Assembly (NCBI GenBank): GCA_016714605.1
Contig: JADKDL010000002.1
Span: 1-64,000 of the forward strand
Source: Bacteroidales bacterium
GTDB taxonomy: Bacteria > Bacteroidota > Bacteroidia > Bacteroidales > UBA1715
DNA: 64,000 bases
Direction: 5' to 3'
How positions within the stretch are numbered: the stretch's first letter is position 1; every line of letters begins with the position of its first letter. The notes under the pieces are model-generated. The model had not been told where the DNA came from and did no database searches. It saw only the letters and a program-made list of their open reading frames with translations. Of the stretch, positions 26,439-37,891 are shown one piece after another. Both the position numbers and the translations under genes were made by a program.

Positions 26439-29400
26439 ATGGTTACATTTCAAAGAAGATTGGTACTTATAAGTTTATTGTTCGTACTATCTGTATTAGC
26501 AGCATTTTCGCAGTCCAACAATGTTAACTATACATTCAAAGCCCCCGTAATTGATGGTGTTATAGATAGCGAATGGGTCGACTTTGAGTCAAAAACAATC
26601 AGCAATATTATTGAAGGCGAAGTTTTATCGCTTACCGATTTAGATGGCACTTTTAAAATGCTTTGGAATGAAGGTTTTTTGTATTTGCTAGTCGTTGTTA
26701 ATGATGATGTTATTCATTCAAGCAATGCTGATGATATAAGTTTAGACGATGGTATTGAAGTTTTCATAGATGGCAATAATGACAAACCCTACCTTTTTGA
26801 GGAAGATGATTTTAGGTTCGCTTTTAGGGCAAATGATCAGAAGGTTTATGAATATTCAAAAGATACTGTTGTAGGAGTTGTATTTGCTCAGACTGTAATA
26901 GCTAATACTGTTATCTATGAAATTCAGATACCTTGGAACGTTATAGGTCAAGCTAATATTAGAAATAACGAGGAAATAGGTTTCGATATTCATGTAAATG
27001 ATAATGATGAAGACGATGAAGAAGCAGAGCGAGAAGGTAAAATAGCTTGGTATGTAACAAGTAATTCTATTGATAATCCATCGCTTTTTGGCACTGTTTT
27101 ACTCTCTGGCAAGCCCTCTTTGGGAATAATGACTGAGCCCCAATTTTCACAGAAAAGAGGATTTTGTAACGCGCCTTTTATGCTCACATTGAGTAGCTCA
27201 AAAGAAGAAACCGAAATTATCTACACCCTAGACGGAAGCGACCCTCGCTACTCACCAACTGCAATACGAGGAATGAGTCCGCTTACTGTAGAAATAAATC
27301 CCGCTATTGATATCAACCGTGGTGGTCTTACACCAAGCGTTGTAGTTAGAGCTTTAGCAGCGAAAGCCAATTACGAAACCAGCGAAGTAGTTACGCACAG
27401 TTACATATTTTTAGAGAATGTAAAAAAACAAACCAATCCGGGCGGAATATGGCCGCCGCCGTATGTAAATAACTTTTTAATACTGATCAAGAAATTGATT
27501 ATGATATGGATCCTGATATTGTAAATGCTCCAGCTTATCGTGATTCTATAAACATGGCTCTTTTGCAGATACCAACAATATCTATAGTTACCGATAATGC
27601 TCATTTGTTTGATACAACTTCGGGTATTTATTTCAATGCCATAGCACAAGGAAGTGAGTGGGAAAGACCAGTTTCTATTGAGCTAATAAACCCTGATAGT
27701 ACAGAAGGCTTTCATATTAATGGTGGGATAAGAATTAGGGGTGGATATAGCAGACACAATGAGAATCCGAAACATTCATTCCGTCTTTTTTCAGAAACAA
27801 ATATGGCGATGCTAAGCTCGACTTTCCTCTGTTTGGTGAAGAAGGAACCGATTCTTATGATAAAATTGATATATCTACAGCACAGAATTACTCTTGGAGT
27901 AAAGAAGGTTCAAACCAGAATAATTTTGTTAAAGATATGGTATTTAGTGATATACATGGAAAAATGAATCATCCCTACACAAGAAGTAGGTATATACATC
28001 TTTATATAAATGGTATGTATTGGGGACTTTTTCATACACAAGAAAGACCCGATGCTCGTTCGGCCTCTGATTATATGGGGGGCAATGAAGAAGATTATGA
28101 TGTAATGAAACCTGAAACCAATTTGCTAATTGCTGCAGAAGATAAGAAAGTAATTGCTACTGATGGAAATTCTGAGGCTGCTTTACGACTTTGGAATATG
28201 GCTATTACTGGTTTTCCTGATGCTGTAAGTTATTATAAGGTTCAGGGATTAAACACCGATGGTTCTAAAAATCCTGAATATGAAAGACTGCTTGATATTG
28301 ACAACCTTATCGACTACCTCAATTGGCACTTTATGGCGATGGATACGATTCTCCTCTAGGCTCTTGGACCAACAATCCAATAAGACCAAATAATTATTTT
28401 GGTATTTATAATAGGGTTAACCCAGATGGTTTTAAATGGTATGTTCATGATTTTGAACATACCATGAATACTAAGAATAATGAAACAAATATTGGAGTAA
28501 ATAACCAGTGGTTAATAACCAAAACATTAACCAATTTGACTACTGATTTTAATTTTTTCAATCCGTATTTTATTCATCTTAAGCTCATGAAGAATGAAGA
28601 GTAGAAGATGAGGTTTGCCGAGAGAGCATTTAAAAATCTTACTGCCGGCGGACAGCTTACGCCTGATTCCTTGCGTGCTGCGTTTGTGAACCGAATGGAG
28701 CAGTTTGATGTTGCAATTATAGCAGAATCGGCTCGTTGGGGCGATGCTCAGGTTACTGTTCCAAAGACAAAACTTACTTGGTTGGCTGCTATAAATAGGC
28801 TTTTAAACCAATATGTACCATATAGAACTGATGTTGTTTTGCAACAGTTCAAAGACCGATTAGGATACCCTTTAACCGAAGCTCCTGAGTTTGTATTCAA
28901 CAATGAAATGCTTATTGGTGAATCGAAAATATCAGACTTAGGAGATATTATCTCAATATATAATGCCAACGGAAGCCTTGGCGATATTTATTATACAACC
29001 GATGGAACCGACCCTAGAGCAGTGGGTGGTGGAGTTGGAAATACCGCCAAAACAGGGAATGACACTCTTATGCTTAATCTAAATACTACAATTGAATTGA
29101 AAGCTCGGATTTTCAACAATGGTGAGTGGAGTGCTCTGAAAGAAATGATGTTCATTATTAATAATCCGCTTGGAAAGCTCAGAATTACAGAGGTGCATTA
29201 CAGTCCTTTAGATCAGCCCAATGTAAATGGCAGTGAAATGGAATTTATAGAATTAAAAAATACCGGTACAGAAACAATCAATCTTACCGGAGTTTCATTT
29301 GTTAATGGAATAGATTTTCAGTTTTTTACTGAAAGCATTGCGCCTGGAGCTTTTATTGTTTTGTCGTCTAATGCTTTGGCTTTTAATAAAGTTTATGGAT

Positions 29401-32400
29401 TTATGCCCGATGGTGAATATACCGGAAGTCTTGATAATAGTGGTGAAAAATTAACTTTGGTAAGTGCAACTTGCGATACCATTATTTCTTTTGAGTACAA
29501 AGATGGCGACTCGTGGCCAGCATCTGCTGATGGGTTAGGGAATTCGCTAGTTCCAGTAAATCCTAATCCGGAGGGTTCTCCTGCCGAATATGCTTATTGG
29601 AGAGCTTCATCGAACATAGGAGGTTCGCCGGGCAAAGATGATCCTAATCCGAGCATTGTGCCTATACTTTTCAATGAGATTCTCTCAAATTCTGAGTACC
29701 CTGAAACAGATAGAATAGAACTCTACAACCCTTCTAGTGCTAGTGTGAATATTTCTTACTGGTTTATGTCTGATGATAAGAAAAATCTAAAAAAATGGAG
29801 AATTCCTGCCGGAACATCAATTCCTGCAAAAGGATATAAAACCTTTAGTGAGGGGCACTATACCGGTACTGAATTAAGTTCGAGTGCTACTGAGTTTGGT
29901 TCTGCTTTCGGTATCAGTTCTCACGGTGAAACCATCTATCTTTTATCTGCCAATGCTGATTCGGCTCTTACCGGATATGGAACTCTAATTGAAGTAGGCG
30001 AAGAGCTTCCTAATGTGAGTTTTGGAACATATATTACCAGTATAAAAGATACTCATTTTGTAGCACAGTCGGCTCTTAGTTTTGGTTTAGCTAATGCCTA
30101 TCCCAAAGTTGGTCCGATAATCTTCAACGACATTATGTATCATCCTAATGATGGCAATTATGAATATGTAGAAATTAAGAATATCTCTAATGCTACGGTC
30201 AATTTATATGCCGATGATAATGCCGAGAATACTTGGAAAATAAGCGGACTAGGGTTTTCTTTTCCTAAAGATTGTAAGATAAAAAGCGGAGAATCTATCT
30301 TTATTATTCAACAAGGAATTTCACCGACCGATTTTAAAACCCGTTATTCACTATCAGTTGATGTTCAGGTTTTAAATATGAACAGTGCTTTGAGCAATGG
30401 TGGCGAACTGCTTGAGCTTAAGAAACCTGCAACCCAGTATATTAAAGATAATATGTGGGTATATGAAGATATTCTTGTAGAGGCAGTTAAATACAACGAT
30501 AAATTACCTTGGCCTCAAAATCCTGATGGTGCAGGATATGCACTAGCTAGAGCAAAAGAAAATGAGTATGCAAACGACCCGATAAACTGGATTGAAAGAA
30601 AGGTTATTGCTCATCAGCTCATTGCCGATACACTTGATAACAGCTTGGGAAATGACATTCAGATTTCTTTTGCCAATGATGTTTTGTGGAGAAATGCTGT
30701 TGCACAAGTAAAGCTAAACGAACAGATACTTAATGCAGCAGACTATTCAATTCTTGATAGTGCAATTGTAATTAAATCGGCATTGTTTACCCATTCAGGC
30801 AACTATTCGGTAATTGTATTAGCACCAAAATTCAATCCTTCTAGTGTTAATCAGGTTATTAGGGGAACTATTACAGCTCCTTTATTGCAGGCAGATGAAA
30901 CAGATAATTTTGTGCACGAAGCTGTTACCATTCTTTTTGATGAAGATATATTGTGGAGAGAAAAAATTAGTTCTGTAAAACTGAACAACCTTGTACTAGC
31001 TTCAGAAAATTATACCATTTCAGCCGGACGTATTGAATTGGTTGGTAGTCTGTTTGCCCTTACAGAAACATATACTATTACCATTCAGGCAAATAATTAT
31101 ACTGATGCGGTTGTAGTACAAGCAATTAAAAACTATAAACAATCGCCCTTGTTAGTAAGCGATAGTATAAATAATACTACAAATCAAACTATTACAATAC
31201 GTTTTGAGTCAAATAATGACTGGGTTACAGCAATTGAGCAGATAGTAATTAATAATTCGGTTATTGCCCAAACGCTCTATACCGTAACAGATTCAAGTAT
31301 AGTATTTAACGAGTCAGCGTTTGCTAATCAAGGTGAATATACAATAAGCGTTAAAGCTGAGTTTTATACCGATGTTACAGTTCTTCAGACTATTAAATGC
31401 TCTCTGGTGGCAGATGCCGGTTCTAGTCAAACTATTTGTGTTACTGAATCTGTTGCTTTATCTGGCACCGTATCAGAGCCAAGTGCTGTACTATGGAAAA
31501 CCCAGAGCAATGGTGTTTTTGAAAACTCCGCTGCTTTGAAAACGACTTATACACCAAGTGCTACCGATAAACAGGCAGGCAAGGCAGTGCTTGTGTTGCA
31601 GACCGTTGCAACAGAATTTTGTGCTATGGTGAGCGATACCCTTGTGTTTACAATAAATCAGGCAACTAAAATTGTTTCTCAAGTAAGTTTAGATGCTATT
31701 ACCTGTGAACAAGAACCTGAGATTGAACTTTCAGTTTTAGCAATCGGAACAGGAACTATTACTTACCAATGGTATTCGCAATCAGGAGCAATTGAAAACG
31801 CTCTGAATCCTAAATTTACTGTTTATACCAATTCTGCTTTTTCAGAATCTTATTATTGCGTTGTAGGCAGTGAATGTGGGGCTGATGTAAGTAGTGATAT
31901 ATCTGTAATTCGAATTAATCCTATTATCAATACATTTTTAGAAGCGAAAATTTGTGAAGGAGAGGTGTACCAGTTTGGCAATCAAAAATTAACTTCCGCC
32001 AATACCTATTCCCAAACATTCAATTCTGTGCATGGTTGCGATTCGGTGGTTACGCTTACCTTGCTTGTAAAAGACCTTCCGGTAGTTAGTTTGACTAAGG
32101 AAAATGCTAGTTGCGGACTCAACAACGGCAGTGTTTCTGCTCTTGCAACTGGTGGTTCGGGAGATTATATTTATCAATGGACAGATGGCTCATCTGCAGC
32201 CAATTTAGAGAGTTTAAGTGCTGGAATATACTCACTCACCCTGACCGATGGTTTTTGTAGTGTTTCAGCTCAAACAGTGGTAAATGAAATAGGTGCACCC
32301 GATATAACGGTTACAAGTAATAATTTGGTTATATGTAAAGGAAGCACAACAGAAATTACAGCTCAAGGTGCCGATAGTTACGCGTGGAATCCGGCATTGG

Positions 32401-33840
32401 GCTTAGATGCCACAACCGGAGCCGTAGTAAATTGCTCTGCCCGTTCTACAACCACTTATCAGATAAAAGGAACCAAAGACGGCTGCTCTTCATTTACCGA
32501 AATTACCATAAAGGTAAATCCTACCTATGTACTTACCGATTCAGTTACAGTAGCTTGGGGACAGACCTATACATTTGCCGATGAGGTTTTATCAAATTCA
32601 GGCACGTATAGTAAAACATTAGCAACACAACAAGGCTGCGATAGCTTGGTAACGCTTGTGTTTACCATATTAGAGCCCGAAACGGTTACCGAAGAACTAT
32701 TTCATACCGCATGTGTATCTTATACATTTGGCGAAAACATTCTCACCCAATCTGGAATTTATACCGACAGTTTAAAAACAATACAGGGTGCCGATAGTAT
32801 CATTATTTTGAATCTTACCATTTTGCCCAAATTTAATATTCAAATAAGCGACACCATTGCTTATGGAGCAGGTTATGTGTTAGGAAATAAAACAATTACA
32901 GAAACGGGAATTTACATAGAAAATTTCACTTCCGTGTATGGATGTGATAGTGTGGTTACGCTTACGTTGCAGGTATTAGAACCAGAATCAAAACTTATAG
33001 AAATTACCTTGAACGCATGTAATTCGTATTATTTTGGAGGTAAAGATATTTATGAGAGTGGCATATACCGCGATAGTTTGAAAACTATGTACGGTGCCGA
33101 CAGTGTTGTTGTATTGACACTAACCATTTTGCCAAGCTATTTTGAGTCGCTCTTGAAGACCGTAGGCTATGGCGAGAGCTTTATTTTTGGCAAAGATACA
33201 CTTACCGAGTCGGGTTACTACGCTTCACTTTTTCAGACTGTTGGCGGTTGCGATAGCATAGTAGAACTTACATTGAATGTGTTAGCCCCCGAGGAAAAAA
33301 CCACCTATCTCACCCAGCTTGCATGCGAGGAGTTTACTTTTTGCCGGAAAACGCTTAACACAAACAGGTATCTATAAAGATGTACAGAAAACGTATCAAG
33401 GAGCCGATAGTACCATTGTTCTAAATCTTACAATAAACAAGGCATATAGTCTGAGCAAAGACACCACACTTATGAGCGACCAAAGCATTCAATTTGGTAT
33501 GCAAGAAATAACCAAAGCAGGCACCTATACCGAACAGTTTTACACCCAAGCAGGTTGCGATAGTATAGTTACATTGAATGTAAAAATGATTGTAACCGGA
33601 TTGAAAGAAAATGATAGTGACAGAATAACAGTATATCCGATAAATGCACAAAATGAGATACATGTAGAGTTTCAAGGAGAAGCCCTACTCATAGTTACCG
33701 ATATTTTAGGCAGAGTAGTATTGCAAACAAAAGCTCATAAAAAACATACCTTTCAGCTAGACCAGTTGCCCGAAGGAATATACATAGTTTTTGTAAAACA
33801 GAATGAAATAGAACATAAACTATTTGAAATAAGAAGGTAA
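26439..33840 (+). CDS. Giant T9SS-exported CotH-kinase/lamin-tail surface protein, several frame breaks
   Basis: About 2460 codons. Order: signal peptide (to about residue 25); CBM9-like domain (26520-27100); chitobiase-type domain (YTLDGSDPRYSP); CotH domain (about 27540-28600, with IHGGIRIRGGYSR-like, GLFHTQERPD and WYVHDFEHTM segments); three lamin-tail domains (29170, 29650, 30110); Ig-like repeats (30600-31400); then PKD/SprB-like repeats with GCDSVVTLTL (31930-33560). It ends with a T9SS type A sorting domain (VYPINAQNEIHVEF ... LPEGIYIVFV). CotH is an atypical protein kinase fold. Breaks near 27474, 27786, 28330 and 33338 are each one base in a T run; 28602-28604 is an in-frame TAG. 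Probably a cell-surface adhesin or polymer-binding protein. Confidence 0.85.
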
Positions 33841-34130
33841 GAGTAATAGAATTAGCTAAGGTTTAAACCCTCTCTGCTAGTTTGTAGCATTTAGAATCTA
33901 GATTTTTGTTCTAAATTCCTCTGTCTTTTCTTTTGGATATACAAATAAATAAAGCTAATTTGGAAGTCAAAATAATATTATAGTTAAAGACATAACCAAT
34001 ATATACGGAATAGGAAGAGAGAGTTATGTATATAGGTATGTTGTATGCAAGTGTAAAAAAGACTCACGATAGATAAGTAGGTGCAAACTTGAAGGAATTT
34101 ATTTTGTTTTTTCTCCTCCCCTCAAAAAAA
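33841..34130. other. Non-coding stretch upstream of the hsd operon, with a repeat shared with 48020
   Basis: No gene seen. The segment 33930-33968 (TTTTGGATATACAAATAAAT...AATTTGGAAG) and about 60 following bases resemble 48023-48117 at roughly three of four positions, in the same orientation. The two copies lie outside the restriction island on either side. Confidence 0.5.
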
Positions 34131-34230
34131 AAGCCAACCCACATTGCACACATTTGCAAATCACACAAGGCAGACCCACAACCCAAAATTTGCAAAAGAG
34201 TACAATTTCCCTAACCCACGGAAAGACAGC
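34131..34230 (+). repeat. Dispersed repeat block C (partial)
   Basis: AAGCCAACCCACATTGCACA followed by CATTTGCAAATC...AAATTTGCAAAAGAG. It is a diverged, shorter relative of blocks A (2790) and B (44609). Blocks C and B stand in the same orientation just before and just after the restriction-modification operon. Confidence 0.6.
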
Positions 34231-34289
34231 AATAGGAATCCAGTTTAATAATTTGTAGAACGCATACTTAAAAATAAAATACATTTTTA

Positions 34290-34321
34290 TTTGGTAGTTT
34301 CAAATAGATAACTTACTTTTG
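34290..34321 (+). promoter_or_regulatory. Promoter of the type I restriction operon
   Basis: TTTG at 34290-34293, a 20-nt spacer, TACTTTTG at 34314-34321, an exact fit to the Bacteroidota consensus. The first start codon (TTG, 34347) lies 25 bp downstream. Confidence 0.7.
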
Positions 34322-34346
34322 TAGACGTATTACTTAAATATAAGAT

Positions 34347-34904
34347 TTGAAAACAGCATTAAAACATATTACAAGCATACAAACAGGAGTTTTTGCAAAG
34401 CCAATACAAAAAGGTGAGATTGTCTATTTACAAGCCAAGCACTTTGATGAAAATGGTGAACTTGCAGAAACTTTATATCCTGACTTAGATGCAGACAGTA
34501 AAATACAAAATCATCTTCTAAAAAAAGGAGACGTTTTGTTTGCTGCCAAAGGGACAAAAAATTTTGCTGCTTGGTATGAGAATGAAGTTACACCAGCCGT
34601 AGCCTCCACCTCTTTTTTTGTTATTAGATTACATGACAGAAATATTTTACCTGGTTATTTGACATGGTTTCTTAACCATCCAAACACACAGATTTTATTA
34701 AAGGGACAAGCAAGAGGCTCTTCAATTGCTTCAATCTCAAAAGCTGTTTTGTCGGAATTGGAAATTCCTATACCAAATATTCAAAAGCAAGAATTGATTT
34801 TAAGAATATTCAAACTCCGAAACAGGGAGAAGAACCTAAAACAACAACTTGAAATACTCAGAGAGAGAGAGATTCAACATTTATTAATCAACGCAATTAT
34901 ATAA
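34347..34904 (+). CDS. Half-size HsdS-like specificity protein
   Basis: 185 residues from a TTG start; no ATG fits. One target-recognition domain (LLKKGDVLFAAKGTKNFAAWYE, GYLTWFLNHPNTQ, ISKAVLSELEIPIPNIQKQELI) is followed by one long helix (NREKNLKQQLEILREREIQ). A full HsdS has two such units. The protein is thus a 'half S' that could dimerise, replace one recognition half or be a remnant. It lies 5 bp before hsdM and is first in the operon, separate from the full-size hsdS at 37892. Confidence 0.75.
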   Translation: MKTALKHITSIQTGVFAKPIQKGEIVYLQAKHFDENGELAETLYPDLDADSKIQNHLLKKGDVLFAAKGTKNFAAWYENEVTPAVASTSFFVIRLHDRNILPGYLTWFLNHPNTQILLKGQARGSSIASISKAVLSELEIPIPNIQKQELILRIFKLRNREKNLKQQLEILREREIQHLLINAII

Positions 34905-34909
34905 ATATC

Positions 34910-36478
34910 ATGGCTATAAAAATAACACAAATCGACATTAATAACGCAGTTTGGAAAGCTTGCGACACCTTTCGCGGTAGTATTGACCCAAGTGTTTATA
35001 AGGATTATGTACTTACAATGCTTTTTATTAAATATTTGAGCGATGTACACGATGACAAATACGAAGCTTATTTAAAAAAATATAATCAGGAACACGAAAG
35101 AGCCAAAAGAGCCATGCAACACGAACGCTTTGTTGTTCCTGAACACAGCCACTTTAAGTTTTTATTTGACAGCCGTAACGAAGCCAATATTGGCGAATTG
35201 ATAAATATTGCGTTGACAGATTTAGAAGAAGCCAACCGTGAAAAGTTGTATAGCGAAGATGGTGCAGGGATTTTCCAAAATATTGACTTTAACAACAGTA
35301 AACTTGGTGAGCCAAAGGATAAGAATACACGACTAAAAAACCTATTGCTTGATTTTAATCAGGATAAATTGAACTTACGCCCCTCGCATTTGGATGGGAA
35401 CGATATTATTGGTGGTGCTTATATGTTCTTGATAGAACGTTTTGCAAGTGATGCAGGCAAGAAAGCTGGGGAGTTCTTTACTCCCAAAGAAGTTTCGACT
35501 TTAATTGCAAAATTGACCAAATCAAAATCAGGTTCTCGTATTTGTGACCCCACTTGTGGTTCAGCCTCGCTATTGATTAAAGCGGGTGAAGAAGTAGATT
35601 CAGACAACTTTTCTTTATACGGACAAGAAGCAAACGGAAGTACATGGGCGTTAGCCGTAATGAATATGTTTTTACATGGTTTTGACGATGCAACCATTCG
35701 TTGGGGCGATACCATACGAAACCCGAAGCTAAAAGAAGGTGATTCCTTAATGAAGTTTGATACCGTTGTGGCAAATCCGCCATTTTCCTTAGACAAATGG
35801 GGCAAGGTAGAAGATAAAGACGGAGACAAAACCACCATATCATTCGACCCCGAAACTGACCAATACAATCGTTTTTGGCGTGGAGTTCCGCCAAAGAGCA
35901 AAGGCGACTGGGCTTTTATTACCCACATGATTGAAACCACCTACGAGGGGACAGGAAAAGTGGGCGTAGTTGTGCCTCATGGTGTTCTGTTCCGTGGAGC
36001 AAGTGAAGGAAAAATACGCCAGAAAACTATTGAAGAAAATATATTGGAAGCTGTTATTGGATTGCCATCCAACCTTTTTTTTGGAACAGGAATACCTGCT
36101 GCCATTCTTATTTTTAACCGTGGAAAAGCAGAAAACACCAATGTGTTGTTTATTGATGCAAGCCAGCATTACGATTCTGCCAAAAACCAAAACAAGCTGA
36201 ATGACAAACATATTGACCGCATTGTTGAAACCTACCGAAAGTTTAACGAGGGAAAATTGGAAGCTGGAATTGTGGAAGATAAATTCAGCTACGTAGCTAC
36301 TTTTGAAGAAATACAAGAAAATGATTTTAACCTGAACATTCCTCGTTATGTTGATACTTTTGAAGAAGAAACCGAAGTAGATATCGCAAAAGTTCATAAA
36401 GAAATTGAAAATTTAGAGAACGAATTAAAAGTTGTTCAGGCTGAACTAAAAACGTACTTAACCGAATTAGGAATATAA
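34910..36478 (+). CDS. hsdM: Type I restriction-modification system DNA methyltransferase subunit
   Basis: 522 residues. The N-terminal helical HsdM domain (ITQIDINNAVWKACDTFRGS) is followed by the adenine-N6 methyltransferase domain: SAM-binding DPTCGSASLLIKAG near residue 208 and catalytic NPPFSLDKWG near residue 289. PHGVLFRGASEGKIR and FNRGKAENTNVLFIDA follow. The C-terminus is a coiled coil. With HsdS it methylates host DNA; with HsdR it forms the restricting complex. It lies 5 bp after the half-S gene and 12 bp before fic. Confidence 0.95.
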   Translation: MAIKITQIDINNAVWKACDTFRGSIDPSVYKDYVLTMLFIKYLSDVHDDKYEAYLKKYNQEHERAKRAMQHERFVVPEHSHFKFLFDSRNEANIGELINIALTDLEEANREKLYSEDGAGIFQNIDFNNSKLGEPKDKNTRLKNLLLDFNQDKLNLRPSHLDGNDIIGGAYMFLIERFASDAGKKAGEFFTPKEVSTLIAKLTKSKSGSRICDPTCGSASLLIKAGEEVDSDNFSLYGQEANGSTWALAVMNMFLHGFDDATIRWGDTIRNPKLKEGDSLMKFDTVVANPPFSLDKWGKVEDKDGDKTTISFDPETDQYNRFWRGVPPKSKGDWAFITHMIETTYEGTGKVGVVVPHGVLFRGASEGKIRQKTIEENILEAVIGLPSNLFFGTGIPAAILIFNRGKAENTNVLFIDASQHYDSAKNQNKLNDKHIDRIVETYRKFNEGKLEAGIVEDKFSYVATFEEIQENDFNLNIPRYVDTFEEETEVDIAKVHKEIENLENELKVVQAELKTYLTELGI

Positions 36479-36490
36479 AACATTTGCCAT

Positions 36491-37891
36491 ATGCCATACA
36501 AAGACAATTTAAAAAAAGCAACAACGCTAAAACAGGAATTGGATAGCTTTAGACCACTTACTCCAGAAATGGAAAAGAGAATAATGCAAAAATTCCGACT
36601 CGATTGGAACTATCATTCATCGCATATTGAAGGAAACCAATTGACTTATGGCGAAACCAAAGCTCTATTGCTATTTGGACATACGGCACAGGCAAAACCG
36701 CTCAAAGACCATGTGGAAATGACAGGGCATAATGAGGCCATAAAATACATTGAAGATGTTATTAAACAAGAGCGTCCGTTAACCGAAAATTTTATTAGGG
36801 AGCTTCACCAATTAATACTAAAAGAACCTTATGAAGTAGATGCGATTACTACTGATGGTAAACCAACCAAACGAACGATTAAAATTGGCGAATACAAATC
36901 AGTTCCTAATCATGTGAAAACTAAAACAGGGGAAATATTCTACTTTGCTACTCCCGAGGAAACTCCTGCCAAAATGAATGACTTAATGAAATGGTACGCA
37001 GATAATATTCAGAATAATGACTTGCACCCCGTACTTTTTGCCACCGAATTTCATTATAAATTTATTTGCATACATCCGTTTGATGATGGAAATGGTCGCA
37101 TTGCCCGTTTGCTAATGAATTTTATTTTAATGCAAAAAGGCTACCCACCTGCAATAATCAAAACCGAGGAAAAAAATGCCTATTTCACCGCCTTGCAACA
37201 AGCCGATGCCGGACAATTAGAATTCTTCTTTAATTACATCTGCGAACAGGTAAACAACTCGCTCCGACTAATGATTAAAGGCGCCAAAGGAGAGAATATA
37301 GAAGACCCAGAGGATATTGATAAAAAACTAGCCCTGCTTGAAAAAGAACTCGACACAATTGATGAAGACCAGCAGATTCAAACCCATTTTAAAAAGGAAG
37401 TGTTCGAAAAAATATTGCACTCTTGGGCAAGCGATTTAATAAAAGCTGTTGTACCTACCATACAGAAATTTAACCATTTGTTTACTGAAACAAAGCATAA
37501 TTACAGGGGCAGTAATGTTTGGTTATCGTTTGTAAATGAGCCTGTAGCTGAGTTATTGGAAGATATTTACAAAAAAAATAAGGAGCAAGAAGCCCAATTC
37601 AGGGAACACGATTGCACCATTGAGGTGGGTACTTTTTATGGTTCATTTAAGAAAGGTGGTTTAAATGCTTTTGGCTGCAATTATGGTTTTAAAATAAAAT
37701 TTGAAAACATTAAGTATGAGGTTTATGTAGATGAATTTAATGCCGAAAACCGAAAAGAAACCAAGGTGTATGAGAAATTATTACATCAGCCACTCACTAA
37801 TGACGAAATTAAAAAAATAAACACCATGTTGGGCAATGCAATTTTTGAGCATATTGATTACTTCACTAAAAAAAACGGACTCCGCAAATAA
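36491..37891 (+). CDS. Fic domain AMP-transferase-like protein in RM operon
   Basis: 466 residues. The Fic active-site loop is complete: HPFDDGNGRIARLL (HxFxDGNGRxxR), about residues 196-209. The inhibitory helix motif SSHIEGN (S/TxxxEG/N) is N-terminal at about residues 37-43, which marks a class II, self-inhibited Fic protein. The C-terminal 200 residues have no recognised domain. Fic enzymes usually transfer AMP from ATP to target hydroxyls. Fic genes are known passengers between hsdM and hsdS. It is followed directly by the hsdS start, so it is fully inside the operon. Confidence 0.9.
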   Translation: MPYKDNLKKATTLKQELDSFRPLTPEMEKRIMQKFRLDWNYHSSHIEGNQLTYGETKALLLFGHTAQAKPLKDHVEMTGHNEAIKYIEDVIKQERPLTENFIRELHQLILKEPYEVDAITTDGKPTKRTIKIGEYKSVPNHVKTKTGEIFYFATPEETPAKMNDLMKWYADNIQNNDLHPVLFATEFHYKFICIHPFDDGNGRIARLLMNFILMQKGYPPAIIKTEEKNAYFTALQQADAGQLEFFFNYICEQVNNSLRLMIKGAKGENIEDPEDIDKKLALLEKELDTIDEDQQIQTHFKKEVFEKILHSWASDLIKAVVPTIQKFNHLFTETKHNYRGSNVWLSFVNEPVAELLEDIYKKNKEQEAQFREHDCTIEVGTFYGSFKKGGLNAFGCNYGFKIKFENIKYEVYVDEFNAENRKETKVYEKLLHQPLTNDEIKKINTMLGNAIFEHIDYFTKKNGLRK

